Shown here: positions 24,770 to 37,479 of the stretch, piece by piece | Numbering within the stretch: the stretch's first letter is position 1 | How the letters are laid out: each line of letters begins with the position of its first letter | Assembly (NCBI GenBank): GCA_018881555.1 | Contig: JACAXG010000059.1 | Location: 4,709,580 to 4,773,579, forward strand | Direction: 5' to 3' | Length of the DNA: 64,000 nucleotides | Source of the DNA: Amblyornis subalaris | Lineage: Eukaryota > Chordata > Aves > Passeriformes > Ptilonorhynchidae | Position numbers and translations under genes: made by a program | Notes under the pieces: generated by a model | Told to the model about the DNA's origin: nothing | The model's database searches: none | The model's input: only the letters and a program-made list of their open reading frames with translations

Positions 24770-25000
24770 TAATATGGAGCGGCCGCTCGGTCGGTCGGTG
24801 CGCGCTCCGGAGCACGCCCAGCTGCTGCGGCGGAGGAGCAGCAGAGGGCATCCCTCCTCCTGCCCAGGGCATCCCTCCTCCTGCCAGGGCTCCCCGGGCC
24901 GGGACCCGCCAGCCCTGCGCTCCACACCCCGTGCTGATGCTCCCCCGGAGCCTGGCCCGCTGCCGAGCCCGCCCCGACCCCCTGCTTGCAGGAATTGGCT
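24770..25000. promoter_or_regulatory. GC-rich patch in intron 1
   Basis: A CpG-containing patch starts with GAGCGGCCGCTCGG and includes a GGTC repeat. It may be a shore of the main island or a separate element. A plus-strand open frame from the ATG at 24,774 crosses it but has no domain or coding signal. Confidence 0.25.
24846..24886. repeat. Two-copy tandem repeat, 20-21 bases
   Basis: The unit beginning GGGCATCCCTCCTCCTGCC is present twice in direct succession, the second copy one C shorter. A recent local duplication. Confidence 0.85.
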
Positions 25001-25893
25001 TTCTGGGTTTGACCTAAAACTGGCCCCAACCTGCCTTCACCCTCCCCCGGGGATGAGCTGCGAGGTGTCATCTGTCGCTTTGGAGGATCGGCTGCTTTTC
25101 AGCGGTCCCCAAATCCCATGGACGTATCTAATTCATAAAAACACTGGGCTGGCCTCCTCGTGCTGGACGTGAGGCTGTTTCTAAGGGTAGGATGTGTACC
25201 ACATGTGTGCTTGGAGTTACTTTTCTTTTGGTTCTTGTCCCCTGGACCTCTTTAGCCGCTTGATCGGGGTTTGTCCAGCTGCCGGTTTTAATGAAGCTCG
25301 GGGATGTGTGACGGTGCCTCAAAGCCTCGAGTCACACAGAAGTGCTTTAGGTTGCTAAAACTGAGANATCATTTGACTTAGTGGAGTAGAAAAGCCTGTT
25401 TTGTAACATAAATCTGNCTAACTACAACAGGACTGTTGCTTTCCAAACAAGTAACGTTAATGCTAGAATATAGGGTTAAGATATTATGGGTCAAATGTGC
25501 AGAAAAAGAAATGCAACTCATTCTTTCCTTGCCCTTCTGCAAACTCCTTGAAATCACTGAGGGAGGAGTTGTGGTTGTGGAAGGAGATGGTGGGTGATTT
25601 AATGTAATATATCAAGCATTAACTACCTACCAAAATCCAAGTAACTGTAAAATCAGGGTCTGAAAACCCACATCTGGCGTGTAGGTGTAACATTTGTAGA
25701 TCTCTGCTGGCTTTTCCCCCCCCTCTCGCTGCAGTGTTTGTTACAGGGTTCTTTAAACAAGTGGCACTTCATCACAGCAAGTACAAAATGGGAAAATAGA
25801 GCAAGTGCTGTAAATAATCCTCATGCAGCAATGAGACCATTAATACTTGTGCCAGCCAGTGCTAATCCTATGTGTAGTTGCAAGATTTACCTC

Positions 25894-25918
25894 TTTTTTT
25901 TTTTTTTTTTTTTTTGCA
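25894..25918 (+). repeat. T22 run followed by GCAG
   Basis: Twenty-two T residues are followed immediately by GCAG. This has the exact form of a strong polypyrimidine tract and 3' splice site in the direction of transcription, so it could act as a cryptic acceptor. It could equally be an ordinary poly(T) tract. No open coding segment of known type follows. Confidence 0.6.
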
Positions 25919-26449
25919 GGGATGCAAAGTCTGATACTCCTCATATTTATAGTGTAATATATAGGAAACACAATAGGTTTCTGGGGAATGCTGAACTCAT
26001 TCATGTCAGTGACTGGTTTATGAATAGTTCTGCTTTTGAGTCTCTTGCAGTCTCCAGAATACCACCTGTGAATGCAATTTACGGCTCTTTGTGTTCAAAC
26101 ATTGCATATGTATATATGTACATAGACTCATTACCCTCTTCCTCTCTCTATTCATGCATAGTAATTGGTGATTTATTTGTGATTCCTAGAGGGGAGCAGA
26201 GCATGCGTAAGGTCTCGAAACTGCAGCTCACTCGTAAGTGGCGTGTTGGAGTGAAATAACCGTGCCGAGGTGACTCTGGGAGAAGGAAGGGATGATCTCC
26301 CAGGCACGTCTCTCCCGCAGGAGAAGGGGGGCTGGCTGGCAAGCAGCAGCGTGCAGTTGGCTGCTGCTCAAGAGTTCTGCTCCTGCACCCTCCTGCTCTA
26401 GCGCTCTCTGCCCAGGCCGCGGGGCCGAGGGGGCCAGTGGCTGACACAC

Positions 26450-26950
26450 AGGTCTAGGTGCTGAGGGCTGCCTGGCCGGAGGGGAGCAGGCAGAGAAAAC
26501 AGCGTGGCGGGTGTTTGCGCACAGGGGGTGTTCGGGGTTGTTCTTGTTTACCACAGCTAGCGGCCCAGGAATGTTGCTGGCGCCTCATCTGCTCCTCGGT
26601 GCGTTGTCAGCAGCGGCGGCCNAGATCGCGCTTTCTCCATCTGCGTCTGCCCCAGGTCCTGCGCCGCGAGCTTCGCTCTGCCAGCCAACCCTGCTGCCCT
26701 CGTGCCTGCCTGTGCCGCCTCGGGATCGCCGGACCCGCACCGATCCCGACTGTGCCGGCCTGGGCTGTGGCTCAGCTTCGTGCCGGGAACGTGCTGGACG
26801 AGGGCTCCGCAGGTGGCCCTGGCCATCGCCTCGTCTCCGAGCGTGGTCGAGGCGGCTCTCTGGGTTTCCCCGAAGTCGGAGGCTGCTGCGGCCATGGGAG
26901 CCGGGCTGGCAGACTCCGCTCCTGCGCATCCCCAGATGTAATTCTTCATG
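26450..26950. promoter_or_regulatory. Second CpG-rich block, intron 1
   Basis: About 3.1 kb after the first coding exon, CpG content rises again across roughly 500 bases, with strings such as GCGGCGGCC, GATCGCG and CGGGATCGCCGGACCCGC. Four overlapping open frames of 130-184 codons, two per strand, cross it, which is what GC-rich non-coding DNA gives; none shows a protein domain. An intragenic CpG island this close to the first exon could be an alternative promoter for IGSF3, the start of a non-coding RNA or an enhancer. Confidence 0.45.
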
Positions 26951-28884
26951 GGCAGACTCCCTCCCTGCAGTCTTGGCCAGACTGACTGACATCCTGAGGC
27001 TCCTGCAAATCCTGTTTATTTACACAGGAGGTTTTGGTTTATGCGAATTGTTGTCTTTTAGTTGACCTTCCGTCAAGTTAGATGTCTTTATTAAAGCAGT
27101 TTTTATTGCAAATCGAATGTGTACTTAGAACACTTTTACCAGACCCATTATATAAAGTGAAAGGCAGAATAAACAGTGCTGCAGACCACAGGGAAGGGGG
27201 TGGGAAAGAGACAGTCACAGGGAGAACATTGCTTCAGTGTTGGAAGGCTTGTTGAGGAAGCCAGGAAATTGCTTTTTTTGGGGGGAAAAATATTCTTTTA
27301 AAGTTTTTTCTTTTGGTCTCGATTTCTTTTGTACCCCTACAACAGTGGTCATGGGTTCTGCCATTGACTTCAAGGTTATACAGCCTAGTTTGAAGCCAGA
27401 GGTGTTTTCATTGGTTTACCTTGGGTGAATCAGAGTGCTGTAACCTGGAAGTGTTCTCTTTGCTGTCTGATAGTCAGCAAGCTGCAGACCCTGCCCAGGA
27501 ACTGAAAGCACCAGGAAAATTGCCTGAAAGGAAGGGGAAGATTTTCCAGCACAATAGGGTTTTCTTCTTTTTGCTAAGGTTCCTCAGCTCATGATTTGAC
27601 TTGTCTACTGGTATCAAGGACGTTTAGGCCCTCCAGCCAGTGTCTGGAAAACTGCTGTATTGTGATTTGCCTCTGGCTTTGAAGTTCCTAAATACTTCTT
27701 AATGATAACCTGCTAAATTGGTTTTGACTCCATTTTTATATTGGCATTTCTTTCCTAGTCGTCTGAAATCTTCTTAAGGAATAGTTCTCTGTGTTAGAAT
27801 ATTAGGAGATGTGTAGCATCTGTTTCTTATCAGCCATGGAGAGGCTAAAATGGAGCCTTTCCTGACAAAGCTGGGTTTGATCACATTGCAAGGCAAAGAA
27901 ATTGGGTCTGCAGCTGCCTTCGGTGGGTCTAGGGTGTCTCTGTGCATAAATGTCATTTCCAGCTCTAACCTGTTGCTCTCCCTGTCTCCGTCAGGAACAT
28001 GTTTCAAATGATGTAAGTCAGTAAGCTTTTTGTTGTTAGGTTTAATTAGCAAGTGGCAGTGAGACAAGAGGAAATCTTGCCTTTCTGGCTGTTGCTAAAG
28101 TCACATTTGAGTAAGTGATTGAACAGGGGCACAAAACTAGACCATCTCGGCTAAGTGNTGGGAAGCCTTTCTTGGAAAGGGAAAGGCTTTGACACTCAGG
28201 ACTTGTAGGGTTGCTGCACAGGACTTAAACAAATGCCCAAAAGCAGGGATGCTCCTGAAAGGAGATGTTGCAGCCTGGTTCCTGCCCAGTGTGGCAGGCA
28301 GGGGAGGGTGCAGGTCAGGGTGCTCACATGGGGACCAGTTGGAGGGACTTGATTGATCTCAAAGCTAACTTGGCAAACCCAGTAAATACATAGCGGGACT
28401 GGGAGGCTGTGTCTAACATGAAAGTAGATCTGTTTTTCACATGGCCCTGCAGATGTTTGTGGGGTCNCATGGGAAGCGGGGTGCTGGGGAGGCAGGTGGC
28501 TGGACGGCGTGGTGAATTCATCTGGCTGGGTTACCCCAGTTTGCTAGAGTGTACATGCTTCATGCCCCAGGGCCTCATTACTGTGGATCCAAGGATTTGT
28601 GACCAGTTGCTCAGCCCTGCTCAGCCCCAGTGAGTCCGGTGTTGGACCCCAGCCGCTCTTCAGTGTTACAGGCTCCTGACAGAGGCTGCCTGCTCTGTCC
28701 TGCTTAGTGTTTAATCTGTAGTTTGTGGCTGAAACCACTGCCTGTACCCTCCTATGGCTCCTCCTTTCTGATTTTACTATGGTGCTGGTGATTCCTTGGT
28801 GTTTCCAGGTTTGTTTCCAGCTCTTATTGGGCAGNGATCCATGGAGAAGGAAGAGGTGGTGCAAAGTGGAGGAGTGGGAAAAGG

Positions 28885-29270
28885 ATCACAGACTCATGGA
28901 AGGGTTTGGGTTGAAAGGGACCTTAATGATCATCTAGTTCCACACCCCCTCCCCTCCATGGGCAGGAATGCCACGCACTAGACCAGGTTGCTCAGAGCCC
29001 ATCCAACCCNGCCTTGAGCACTTCCAGGGATGTGGCATCCACAACTTCTCTAGGCAGCCTGTTCCAGTGCCTCACCACCCTCTTGAGTAAAGAATTTCCT
29101 CCTAACATCTAATCTAAATCTCCCCTTTTTTAGTTTAAAACTGTNCCCCTTTGTCCCATCACTATCTGGCCGTCTATAAAGTTGTTCTCCATCTTTTTTA
29201 TAAGCCTCCATTGAGTACTGAAAAGCTGCAGTGATGCTTCCCTGGAGCCTTCTCTTCTCCAGGCTGTAAA
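28885..29270 (-). mobile_element. CR1 LINE 3' end, minus strand
   Basis: Read on the plus strand this begins ATCACAGACTCATGGAAGGG and passes through AAAGGGACCTTAATGATCATCTAG, the CCATGGGCAGG segment, GGTTGCTCAGAGCCCATCCAACC, CAGCCTGTTCCAGTGCCTCACC and the CTTCTCTTCCAGGCTG-like region near 29,255. All are recognised parts of the reverse complement of a CR1 3' end. The element therefore inserted against the direction of IGSF3. Two undetermined bases lie inside. The inner (5') boundary is approximate and the copy is decayed. Confidence 0.93.
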
Positions 29271-30042
29271 AAAGATGAGCCAAGGGAAAGCACTGGGAGA
29301 AGAAGGAAGGTGAAGAACCCAAGTGATAAGAAAGATAGAGGAGAGGCTCTGGAGAATGGATCTTGCCNAATGCCAGGCCTTAGAGCCTGCCCATAGCTTT
29401 TCAAGTGTCAAAGACTCCCGAGTACAAAAGAAACTGAGATAGTGAGGATCTGTTCGTATTTGTCTTGCTCCTGAGCAGTGTACTTACCACTCCTCTTGGC
29501 TGACTTCTTTCCAAACANGATATTGATTTCATCTGGGACTTGAAAAATCATCTAGCACTTCTGTCTCTTCTGATTTTGGCAGACTTCAGACTTTGCCAGT
29601 CAGGAAAGGATGGGGCTGCTGCTGAAGTGCAGGAATAAGGAGATTCCAGTGCAGTTTCTGGTGACAAAGTTGGCCCTGTTGGGATCCAGAGCAGCATGTG
29701 GGGCAGCTGCCCAGCCATTAGCACTGTCAAGCATTACACTAATGCCAGTTGTTTGCTTTGGTGTTCTGGATATTGTTTTTCTGCCCCTTGCAAAACAGCT
29801 CATCAGGCTCTGATGTGTTTGGAGGTGATTTTTGATAGCTGTTGTTGCACTGGTAAGTTTTGGGGTACTTTTGAACTAGTGGCATGAGCCTGGAATTGGT
29901 TTTATTTGCCTGGTATTCCCTATTCTGCTCACAAAAGCTGATAGTTTTGCTTCCCAGCAAATATGTTCCCCTCTGGAGTCATTGTGATTACAGGGGGAAT
30001 AACAGGGAATGATGGTGCATCTGGGGGGGGGCGTTTGGGGTG

Positions 30043-30065
30043 TTGTTTTTGTTTTTGTTTTGTTT
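30043..30065. repeat. TTTTTG-type simple repeat
   Basis: Runs of T separated by single G, preceded by a nine-G run at about 30,023-30,031. Simple sequence. Confidence 0.7.
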
Positions 30066-31374
30066 GCTTTCCATGGTGGTTGTTCCCCTTGCATTGCATC
30101 CCTGATCTGTCTGCCTGAGGCCTACTGTCACTTTTATGGCTTTTGGGCTTTATATGGAAGTTGATAAGCTTGTCANAGGGAGATGGGAGCAGGGGGTGAG
30201 GTAGATCTGTTTTTCGGCAGACTGTGTAGCACTAAATGTCTGCTCTGTGTTTGAGAGGGGCTCAGCACTGACCCAGGCTGCTGTGAAATGTGTAGTGTCT
30301 GAAGCTTTTAGAGAAATGAAGGCTTGAAGATGAGATACTGAGTCCCAAAATAGCAAAAAAGTTTTTTGATTGCTTCTTTGGAAAAGAAGGGCTCTGATCT
30401 CTCGTGACAGCAAGGTTATTAAGATTTGGCTGCTTAGATAAATGGAGATTTTGTCATCTTGGATTAATCATTTTGTCTCCGTTCAGCATCATCACCATGA
30501 ACATAGGGAATCTGCTGAAGTTCCTCCAAATCTCTCTGAAAAGGAAGCTGGACCTTGAGTATGAGCCACTGGAGAAGGCAGTTGTTTGTTGCCGGAAGTC
30601 ACCCAGAAGCTCAATACTCTGGAAAATCATACTGCTGGAATTTGGCACTTATTAACTCGAGTTACCCAGTACCTAGGATCTAGCCAAAGGGCTCTGGCTG
30701 GCTGCCAAGCTGAAATTACCAAGCCGAGTGTCAGGCCTTGTTGGTTCCTTCTTGATAGCTTGAAACAGGAGCTTCCCAACAAGCATGTGTGTGCCAGCCT
30801 GTCTTCTAGTCATATTTCTTCTTACAGCTTTGTAAAGTGTTCGAGGTAATTATAGTACTTACTAATATTTATTCCGTTCTAAGCAATTATCTGAACGCGT
30901 TTATCTCCGGTGTGCTTTCGGAGGACTCTGCCCCCTCTCACCGTATCATTTCGTCTCTTCTCCCTGACTCAGTGCTTTCTGCTCCCTCCCCTCTCACACA
31001 GTCCTTGGTCCTCAGCTTCTTCTACCTCCTGAAAATGCTGTCGAGCTTGGCTTTCCTCTCCTGGAGGTTCCAGTACCCTGTCTTCCTGCTCTGCTGTCTA
31101 TAATCCCATTACGGAGGAGGGATGTTTCCTCTGTCTTGCAGGGGATGATTGCTTAACTGCCCTGCCAGGTGCTAAGGCGCTTTCCAACGAAGGACATGGA
31201 TACCCAGGAGAAACTGGGCTGGCATGGTGCCATGTCCCAGCTTTCTGCTGGCTGCTTGTGGCCTGCAGACAATACCTTCCGAGCTCCTGCTGAAGGGTTT
31301 GACCTTTGTGCCTGCCGTGTTATCCGGTGCCTACAGCAGGAGTCACAGCGTGCAAATTCCAGTGCTTTCTTCTG

Positions 31375-31430
31375 ACTTGTGATATAATAGTAGGCAAGTC
31401 ACTCTGTCTCGGTTCTTGGCTCCTTGAAAT
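31375..31430 (+). mobile_element. Possible old SINE fragment
   Basis: AGGCAAGTCACTCTGTCTCGG resembles the conserved part of MIR-type core SINEs (GGGCAAGTCACTTAACCTCTCTG). The match is short and no flanking SINE parts are visible, so this is a weak call. Confidence 0.25.
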
Positions 31431-33237
31431 AGAGAGAGTGTCTTAAAAAGCATCGTGGGATTTTTTTGAGGAGGAAATATGCAGTGCTAGGGCTGAGGTC
31501 TTGCTTGCTGTCTGTAAGCAAACAGGCTGCTTTTTTTCTTACATGTGGAAGAAAACGTAGCATGGAAGAGATTGTTATGCCCTGATTGATTCCACTCTTG
31601 TTGTTAGAAAAGGAAGAAAATTGATTTTTACTTTGAGCTCTATGGTGTTACTTACCTGCACAAGCTCTCTCGCTTATCCTTTGTGAATGGGACCAGGCTC
31701 TCGTTGCCACCCCATTAGGTTCGTGGGGCACAGCCCATGTGACTGCAACGTGGAGCTGCTGTGATTCATTCCAGCCATCAGTGTTACAGCAGCACAGTTA
31801 ATCTATGGGTCACTGGCATGTTAGGAGCTGTTACGTCTAATCAGTCCCATGCCATGAGCTAGTTGGCAGTTAAATCTAATCTACAGTGTGTAGCTGCCAA
31901 ATGCTTGAAGTTTCCCAGGCATTTATTCCTTTCTGCTGTAAATGAGTTGGACTTGAACAAGATCGGCTTCAGGTGCCTTCCGTGCGAGTAGGATGCAGAG
32001 TTCAGCCTCAGGTAATTGTACTGCAGGGGGGCAAAAGTTGTCCAGAGTCCAAAGGGCTCTGAGGAGGGTGTAAATCTACTTGCACTTCTTCATACGTGGA
32101 TATCAAAACACCTTTTCCTCATGTCANGTTGCTTTTTCTCTCACCTCCTTCCCTCGGCCTAGATGTGAGGAGAGGTGTGTTCAGAGGTGATCGCTCAGGT
32201 GCTGCTGTCATTAGAGCATAGAGGGACTTTGTCTTGGTTCTTGTAGAAGTCTTGCCTGAGATGGGTAGTTTTTATTTCTTAGTTTGTGCTGCTCTTACAC
32301 CTCATCAACTCCTCTTGAATTTTCCACTTGTGCCTGCAGGGTCCCTCTGCAGATGCAGGTTAACCCCTTTCCCTTCCATAGGGAGAGCCTTTCCCGTGAT
32401 GTCCTTGGAAGAACACCTCCCTCTGCTGCATAGGGAGAGGTGAGGCTGAAAACTTGCTTCCACTGTGGCTTCCTCTGCCTTTGAGGGGCAAGTCATGGGT
32501 GATCACCCCACTTACGTTTGAAATGGAATAACTTTGCAAAAGTAAGGATGAATGCTGCCAGTTGCAGTGCACATGGGGATGCTGCAGGTTTGCCTCAGCT
32601 TGGGTGCTCCCAGGGAGCTTGGCAGGACCTTTGCTGTTCTCTGACCACCAGGTGAAGGAAGGGCAGCACTTACTGCAATGATTATTTTGATTTGTGCCTG
32701 GCCCTGGTGCTTGGGCCATTTGTTTTTTCTTTCAGCCTTTGCAGGGAAGAATGTGGCAGCAAATGTGTGGTGGGAAGGGGTTTTTTTTTCCTCCTGGAGC
32801 AGTGGGCAAATCTGTCTGACTGCCCTGAGCTGCATGGGGTGGTGTAGGGGAGGCAAGGGGCTGGTCTCAAAGAGGTCTGTCACCTCTCCTCAGAAGCTTG
32901 TCCCTGTTGAGCTGTTGTCACTCTTTTTCTGGCTCTCATCTGGATCACAAAGCTATATCTGTCCCCTTGGTTTTTTAGGCTGACTTGTTTTGGGGGAGGA
33001 TATAGGGATGAGAAGGGTGAGTGTGAGGAAAGATTTGCTGTGTGTCAAATGCCTAATAGCTGCTCTAGCAGATCCGCTGGGATACATTACTAAAAGCATC
33101 CTAATGATCTCAGTGTAATGGCTTTGAGCCTTGGAAGCCGACTTGCTGGGAAGGGGAGCCCAGGGCTTTGTGCTTGCCTCCTGGAGGATGAGGGCTGGGT
33201 TCCTGGCAGCAGACAGGGCAGGCAGCAGGAGCTGCCT

Positions 33238-33435
33238 CAGAATCACGGAATCAATTAGGCTGGAAAAGACCTCTGAGATCATCGAGTCCAACGTGTGACC
33301 AAACACCACCATATCAACCAGACCATGGCACTGAGTGCCACGTGCAGTGGCACTTAAATNCCTTCAGGGGTGGTGACTCCACCACCTCCCTGGGCAGTCC
33401 ATTCCAGTGTTTAATCACCTTCTTTAGGGTACCAG
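33238..33435 (-). mobile_element. CR1 LINE 3' end, minus strand
   Basis: The plus strand begins CAGAATCACGGAATCAATTAGG and continues with CTGGAAAAGACCTCTGAGATCATCGAGTCC as two overlapping landmarks of a reversed CR1 tail. It then has the CACTGAGTGCCACGTGCAGT region and CTCCACCACCTCCCTGGGCAG near 33,376. About 200 bases are preserved. It belongs to a CR1 subfamily different from the copy at 28,885, judging by the AAAGACCTCTGAGATCATC version of the terminal segment. Confidence 0.93.
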
Positions 33436-35300
33436 CAGCTACTTATCCCTCCGTGAGGAAGAGTCAAGGGGGAGCCATATGCAGGGCTTTGGCGTGGCAG
33501 AAAAATGACTTGGTGGGAGGCTTGGCCNAGCACCAACTACTGCTGTTACCTCAGAAATGTAGATTACCAGAGGCTGCAGTTGTGTGGATGCCAACTAAGT
33601 CCCTTAAGAGATGTAATCTGAGGAAAAGGTAATTTTCCTTACAGAGATACCTGGGTGTTGGTGAGAGAGGGAGGTGCACAGAGGAGCATGGCCGTAGCTG
33701 AGACCAGCAGCCTCTAAACCTGGCTGCTGGCAGCACATGTGGTAAAGAGATGTGCTGGGGAATGTGGCTCCCACCCCAGCTGCAGGAGCAGTACCTGGGT
33801 CTGCTGCCCCCATTCTTCTAAGCACTGCTGTTCCTGAGGTGGCATCATGCAGCCTCCTCCTCCTGACACTGGTGGTGGCCTGGAAAAGAGGTGGGCTGTT
33901 TCTTACCTGCAAAAAAGATGGGAGCAAGGGTCATGTGAGAAAGGAGGGCTCATCAGTCCTGGAAGGCTCCAGTGGAGCCGTGAAGACCCCTGAGATAGCT
34001 GGGGATGATGAGGAAAGGGTAGAAATGAGGGTGTGAGACAGCAGGAGTCCAGTTTTCCAGTGGATGGACAGATGTAAAAGAAATGCATGTACGTGATCCT
34101 GAAAGTGCTGCAGTAGAGATTCTCCATAGTTACTGGGGTGATCAGCATCATTTTCTAAATCATCCTCCGTATGTGGATGCGAATCTTGCGTGTGGGTAGG
34201 GTGAAGTGAGGCTTCTGGGGAAGTGTGCTAGTGGGAGGCCAAAAATAAATTATCAAAAGAAAGAATTGAGAAATTAACAAAGCTAAACGGATGTATGCAG
34301 CTCTAAGAAAAGGGTGTCGTATTTGAAAGCATATTTTTGAAAATCCATTTGCTTAGTCATCTTACAGATAACAGCTATTTTTGCCTTCTTTGCTCTGATG
34401 ACACTTCACTGTCTATATAATAGGTTTAGCATCTGCATTCTTTTCTAGTGTAAAGGGAAAATATATCTGCTAATTTTGAGTTGGCTTTGTAGAATTGCTT
34501 TACCTCTTGGCTGTGAAATAAATAAGATACTGGTCTTAAAACCATTTTAAAGGAGAATAGTTGGCATTATTTTCCTTCTAACCCNTCTTTTTAACCCGTC
34601 TCCCATGTCCGCAATCGAATTTGAATAGCGAATATATACCCTTGCTGTTCCATGTGTGATAATAACTGTGCCCTCAACTGCCCCAGACACTGAAGTGGTG
34701 ATGTTTGGGTTCAGCACAGTAATCTGCTGGGGAATGAATGCAAGATCAAGGGCGTTTGCAGGTTTTTATTTCTTTGTGTTTGCAGGGGCTGTGGCACTGC
34801 TAGCGGGTTGCTCACAAATGGTGTCTTAGATTACCTCTTGCAGGCAGCAAGATTTGCATCTTGCCATTCCTATTTGATCTGCAAGTGGTGATGAGAGCTG
34901 TATACTTGAATTCAGATTTTCTGAGTAGCAGTCTGCAGTCATTAGGGCAGCACTTAGACCCCAGAGGCTTTTTCCATGTTTTCATCCTGTTTCAGTAACC
35001 GTGTCTCTTGTTATCTTGTTCCTGAATATTTTCTCTAGTAAGAGGACGCTGTTTGTTGCAGCTGTTAAACCTCAAATGTCTTGAATCTCCCCTAGGGAAG
35101 AGAGGGGAGAGTTCCTGAGGTTTCNGTGTAAGTACACTATAGAAACACCTACGTGTCTTTCCCAAGCATACAGCCAGGAGGTATTATTGGTGCTGTCCTA
35201 ACCAGCTGATGGATTCTGGCTGGCTTGGCCTGTGATTCCTCCCTCTTGCTGGCTCGCTATGTTGAAGGGGTTTAGTCAGGAAACAGGGATAACAGGGATT

Positions 35301-35342
35301 CTTTTTTCTTTTATTTTTTTTACTTTTTCTTTTTTTTTTTTT
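35301..35342. repeat. T-rich tract
   Basis: Forty-two bases almost entirely T with isolated C and A. It may be a decayed poly(T) tract. Confidence 0.7.
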
Positions 35343-37479
35343 GGCATGCAGTGGTACTGGATGGCTCTGGTTGCTTTTGTCAGAACAGTGTAGCTAGGAG
35401 GTGTCAAAGGAAATTACGGGTGTTTGTTCGGTTTCCTGGCTGGATATACCATGTGGGTTTTGGAGAAATGTGCACTGAATAAACATCGGGTAAATCTCCT
35501 AGGACTAGCACCGCCTGGGAGCCGTGGTGGGAGCTGTGCTTATCTTCATGGCAGGATTTAAAAAGAAACGTTTGTATGAGAAGAGTTTTGCGCCCTGTGT
35601 TTGGTTCCCATCGGTTCAGTGATTTGTAATGTTCCTCCGTCTGTTCCCTTTAAAGCCAGCTGGCCAACCTTAGGAGAGGATTATCTGAGTAAAATTCTCC
35701 AAAGCCTATATTGCCCTCAGAATTCTTTCTTTCTTTCGCCCTCTTTCACAGTGCCGGGGGCCAACCCGGGCCCAGGTGTGACCATGGCCACATTTAGAGT
35801 GTTGGGGCCAACCCTTGGGATTGCTGGAACCCCTCGGGAGGTGGGTTGTGCCCCATTTGTGCCGCTTCACTGGGTGGCCGTGGGTGAGAGGGCATGGCCC
35901 GGGCAGAGCCAGNGGGCACGGACACTGCCAGGAAGGGTGGGAGCTCTGTCCAGGTGGTGACAGCCTTTACCCGGAGTGACCGGGCCTGAGCCGGGAATCG
36001 AGGCAGCGTGTGCCACGGTCCCCTCGCCCCTGCTGCCCCCACAGGTCATCCTCTCTCCTCGTGGGGGGACACAGGGAATGCCATGGTGGCAGGCAGCCCT
36101 GGCAGGAGCAAGTGCCAAGTTCCCCAGGGCCTGGCAGGGAGCAGGTGGCTGTGTTGTCATGGGGGCACCTTCTCAGTCAGGGACAGGCATGGCTTGGGCA
36201 CTGGGGCTGGCTGTTGTGTGCTTTGGGATGTTGGCCAGGAGTGGCCAAGTGCCTGTGGTCCCCAAGCCTTGCCTCTCGAGCTTGTGCAGCACATTTAGTT
36301 TTGCCTTCATCGTGGGAGGTGACATTTCTCATCTGCTGCAGGCAGGTACTCAAAAAGCTGTGCTAGTGGGTGCTTAGGCGCAACCAGTGTCAGCCCTCAC
36401 CACCTGCAGCCTGCTGCAGTGAGCTGAGGAGGGGAATGGCCTCAGCAGCCTCTTTGGGATTGCTGTCCCAGCTTCCTGGCCCTGCATCCTTCCCTTCTCC
36501 CTGTCTTTGTGCTGGTCTTCTGCAGCTCTATCAGTCCCCGTCAGATCTGGGAGCATGTGTGGTGTTCTGGTGCAGCTGCTGTATCTGCTCAGCTTGCATC
36601 AGTCGGTCGCTGTTAAAGCTTATAATCAGTGTAAAATCTCTGGGGTGCAGCTATTTACAGAAAAAAAACCAACCCACTGCACCCTTCCAGACTTGCATCA
36701 AACAAGAGTTTTATTCTCATTAATTGAATTCCTCTAGAGCCTGATAACTTGGGCATGTTGAAATCAGATAAATAAAACCCTCCCTCCCTGGTAGCTGCGT
36801 AAGCCTTTCCTTAACTCCCTGATCAGAGNGGACTAGGCTTTGCTAAGTAAGTAGCAGAAGATGAAAACTTCTGCATACGTCTGCTCGTCGGGGAGTGTAG
36901 GCAGGAGGATGCTCAGTGTGGTGTATCAGCAGAGGAGAGATTTACCTCATCCCCCACCCTTCCTTTTCTCAGTTGATCAGGAAAGATTTTTTTTGTTTAG
37001 TGACAAACGCTGTTTAGTCACCCTCAAACACATCGTCTGTGTCTCGAAACCAGGACTCTGCTTTCTTCTAGACCTTCAGATAAACCTGCGGCCCTACCAA
37101 GTGGCAAGTCTGCTCTTGCTGAAGGCAGGGTGTATCGCCTTCGGAGCATCTCTGGGGCCGTGCTGCCCCATCCCGTCACGTGGATGCCGAGACGCGTTGC
37201 TCTGGGAGGCAGAAGGGCGTTTGGACTGGTGCCCGAGGTGTGGTGTTGCTGAGCTGATTCTGTAATCCTGAAAAAATCCAACTTGCAGCTTTTCCCAGAC
37301 TCCATACATCAAATGAGCATTGCAGCCAGTAAGGTCNTGTCCCTTTCTCCATCACGTCTCTCGTGTGTAGTTCTTGTCTCGATGCTGAAGGCTGGGGCCC
37401 CTCTTGTTCAGCAGATGCTGTTGGTTAGTCCAGGGTCATTCCTCTCTGTGCCTGGATCACCCATGCTGTAATAAGGTAC

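Larger units (their letters stand above)
23349..28884 (+). other. IGSF3: IGSF3 intron 1, proximal part
   Basis: The intron opens with the donor GTAAGT at 23,349 and runs to 50,881, 27,533 bases in all. Its first part holds the downstream half of the CpG island, a GC-rich patch at 24,770-25,000, a long T-run followed by an AG at 25,894-25,918 and a second CpG-rich block at 26,450-26,950. No further coding exon is recognised. A large first intron with regulatory-looking DNA is typical of this gene family. Confidence 0.75.
29271..37479 (+). other. IGSF3: IGSF3 intron 1, middle part
   Basis: Intronic DNA of ordinary composition. It contains one further minus-strand CR1 relic (33,238-33,435), T-rich and TTTTTG simple repeats, a possible SINE fragment near 31,390, and a moderately GC-rich stretch at about 35,750-36,250. 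No coding exon is recognised on either strand. Confidence 0.7.

Noticed and set aside
26457..27065. Overlapping frames of 130-184 codons on both strands in intron 1
   Set aside because: Stops are rare because the segment is GC-rich; no family resemblance and no consistent splice sites.
29050..29411. Minus-strand frames of 68-93 codons
   Set aside because: Derived from the minus-strand CR1 copy and adjoining sequence; decayed and too short.
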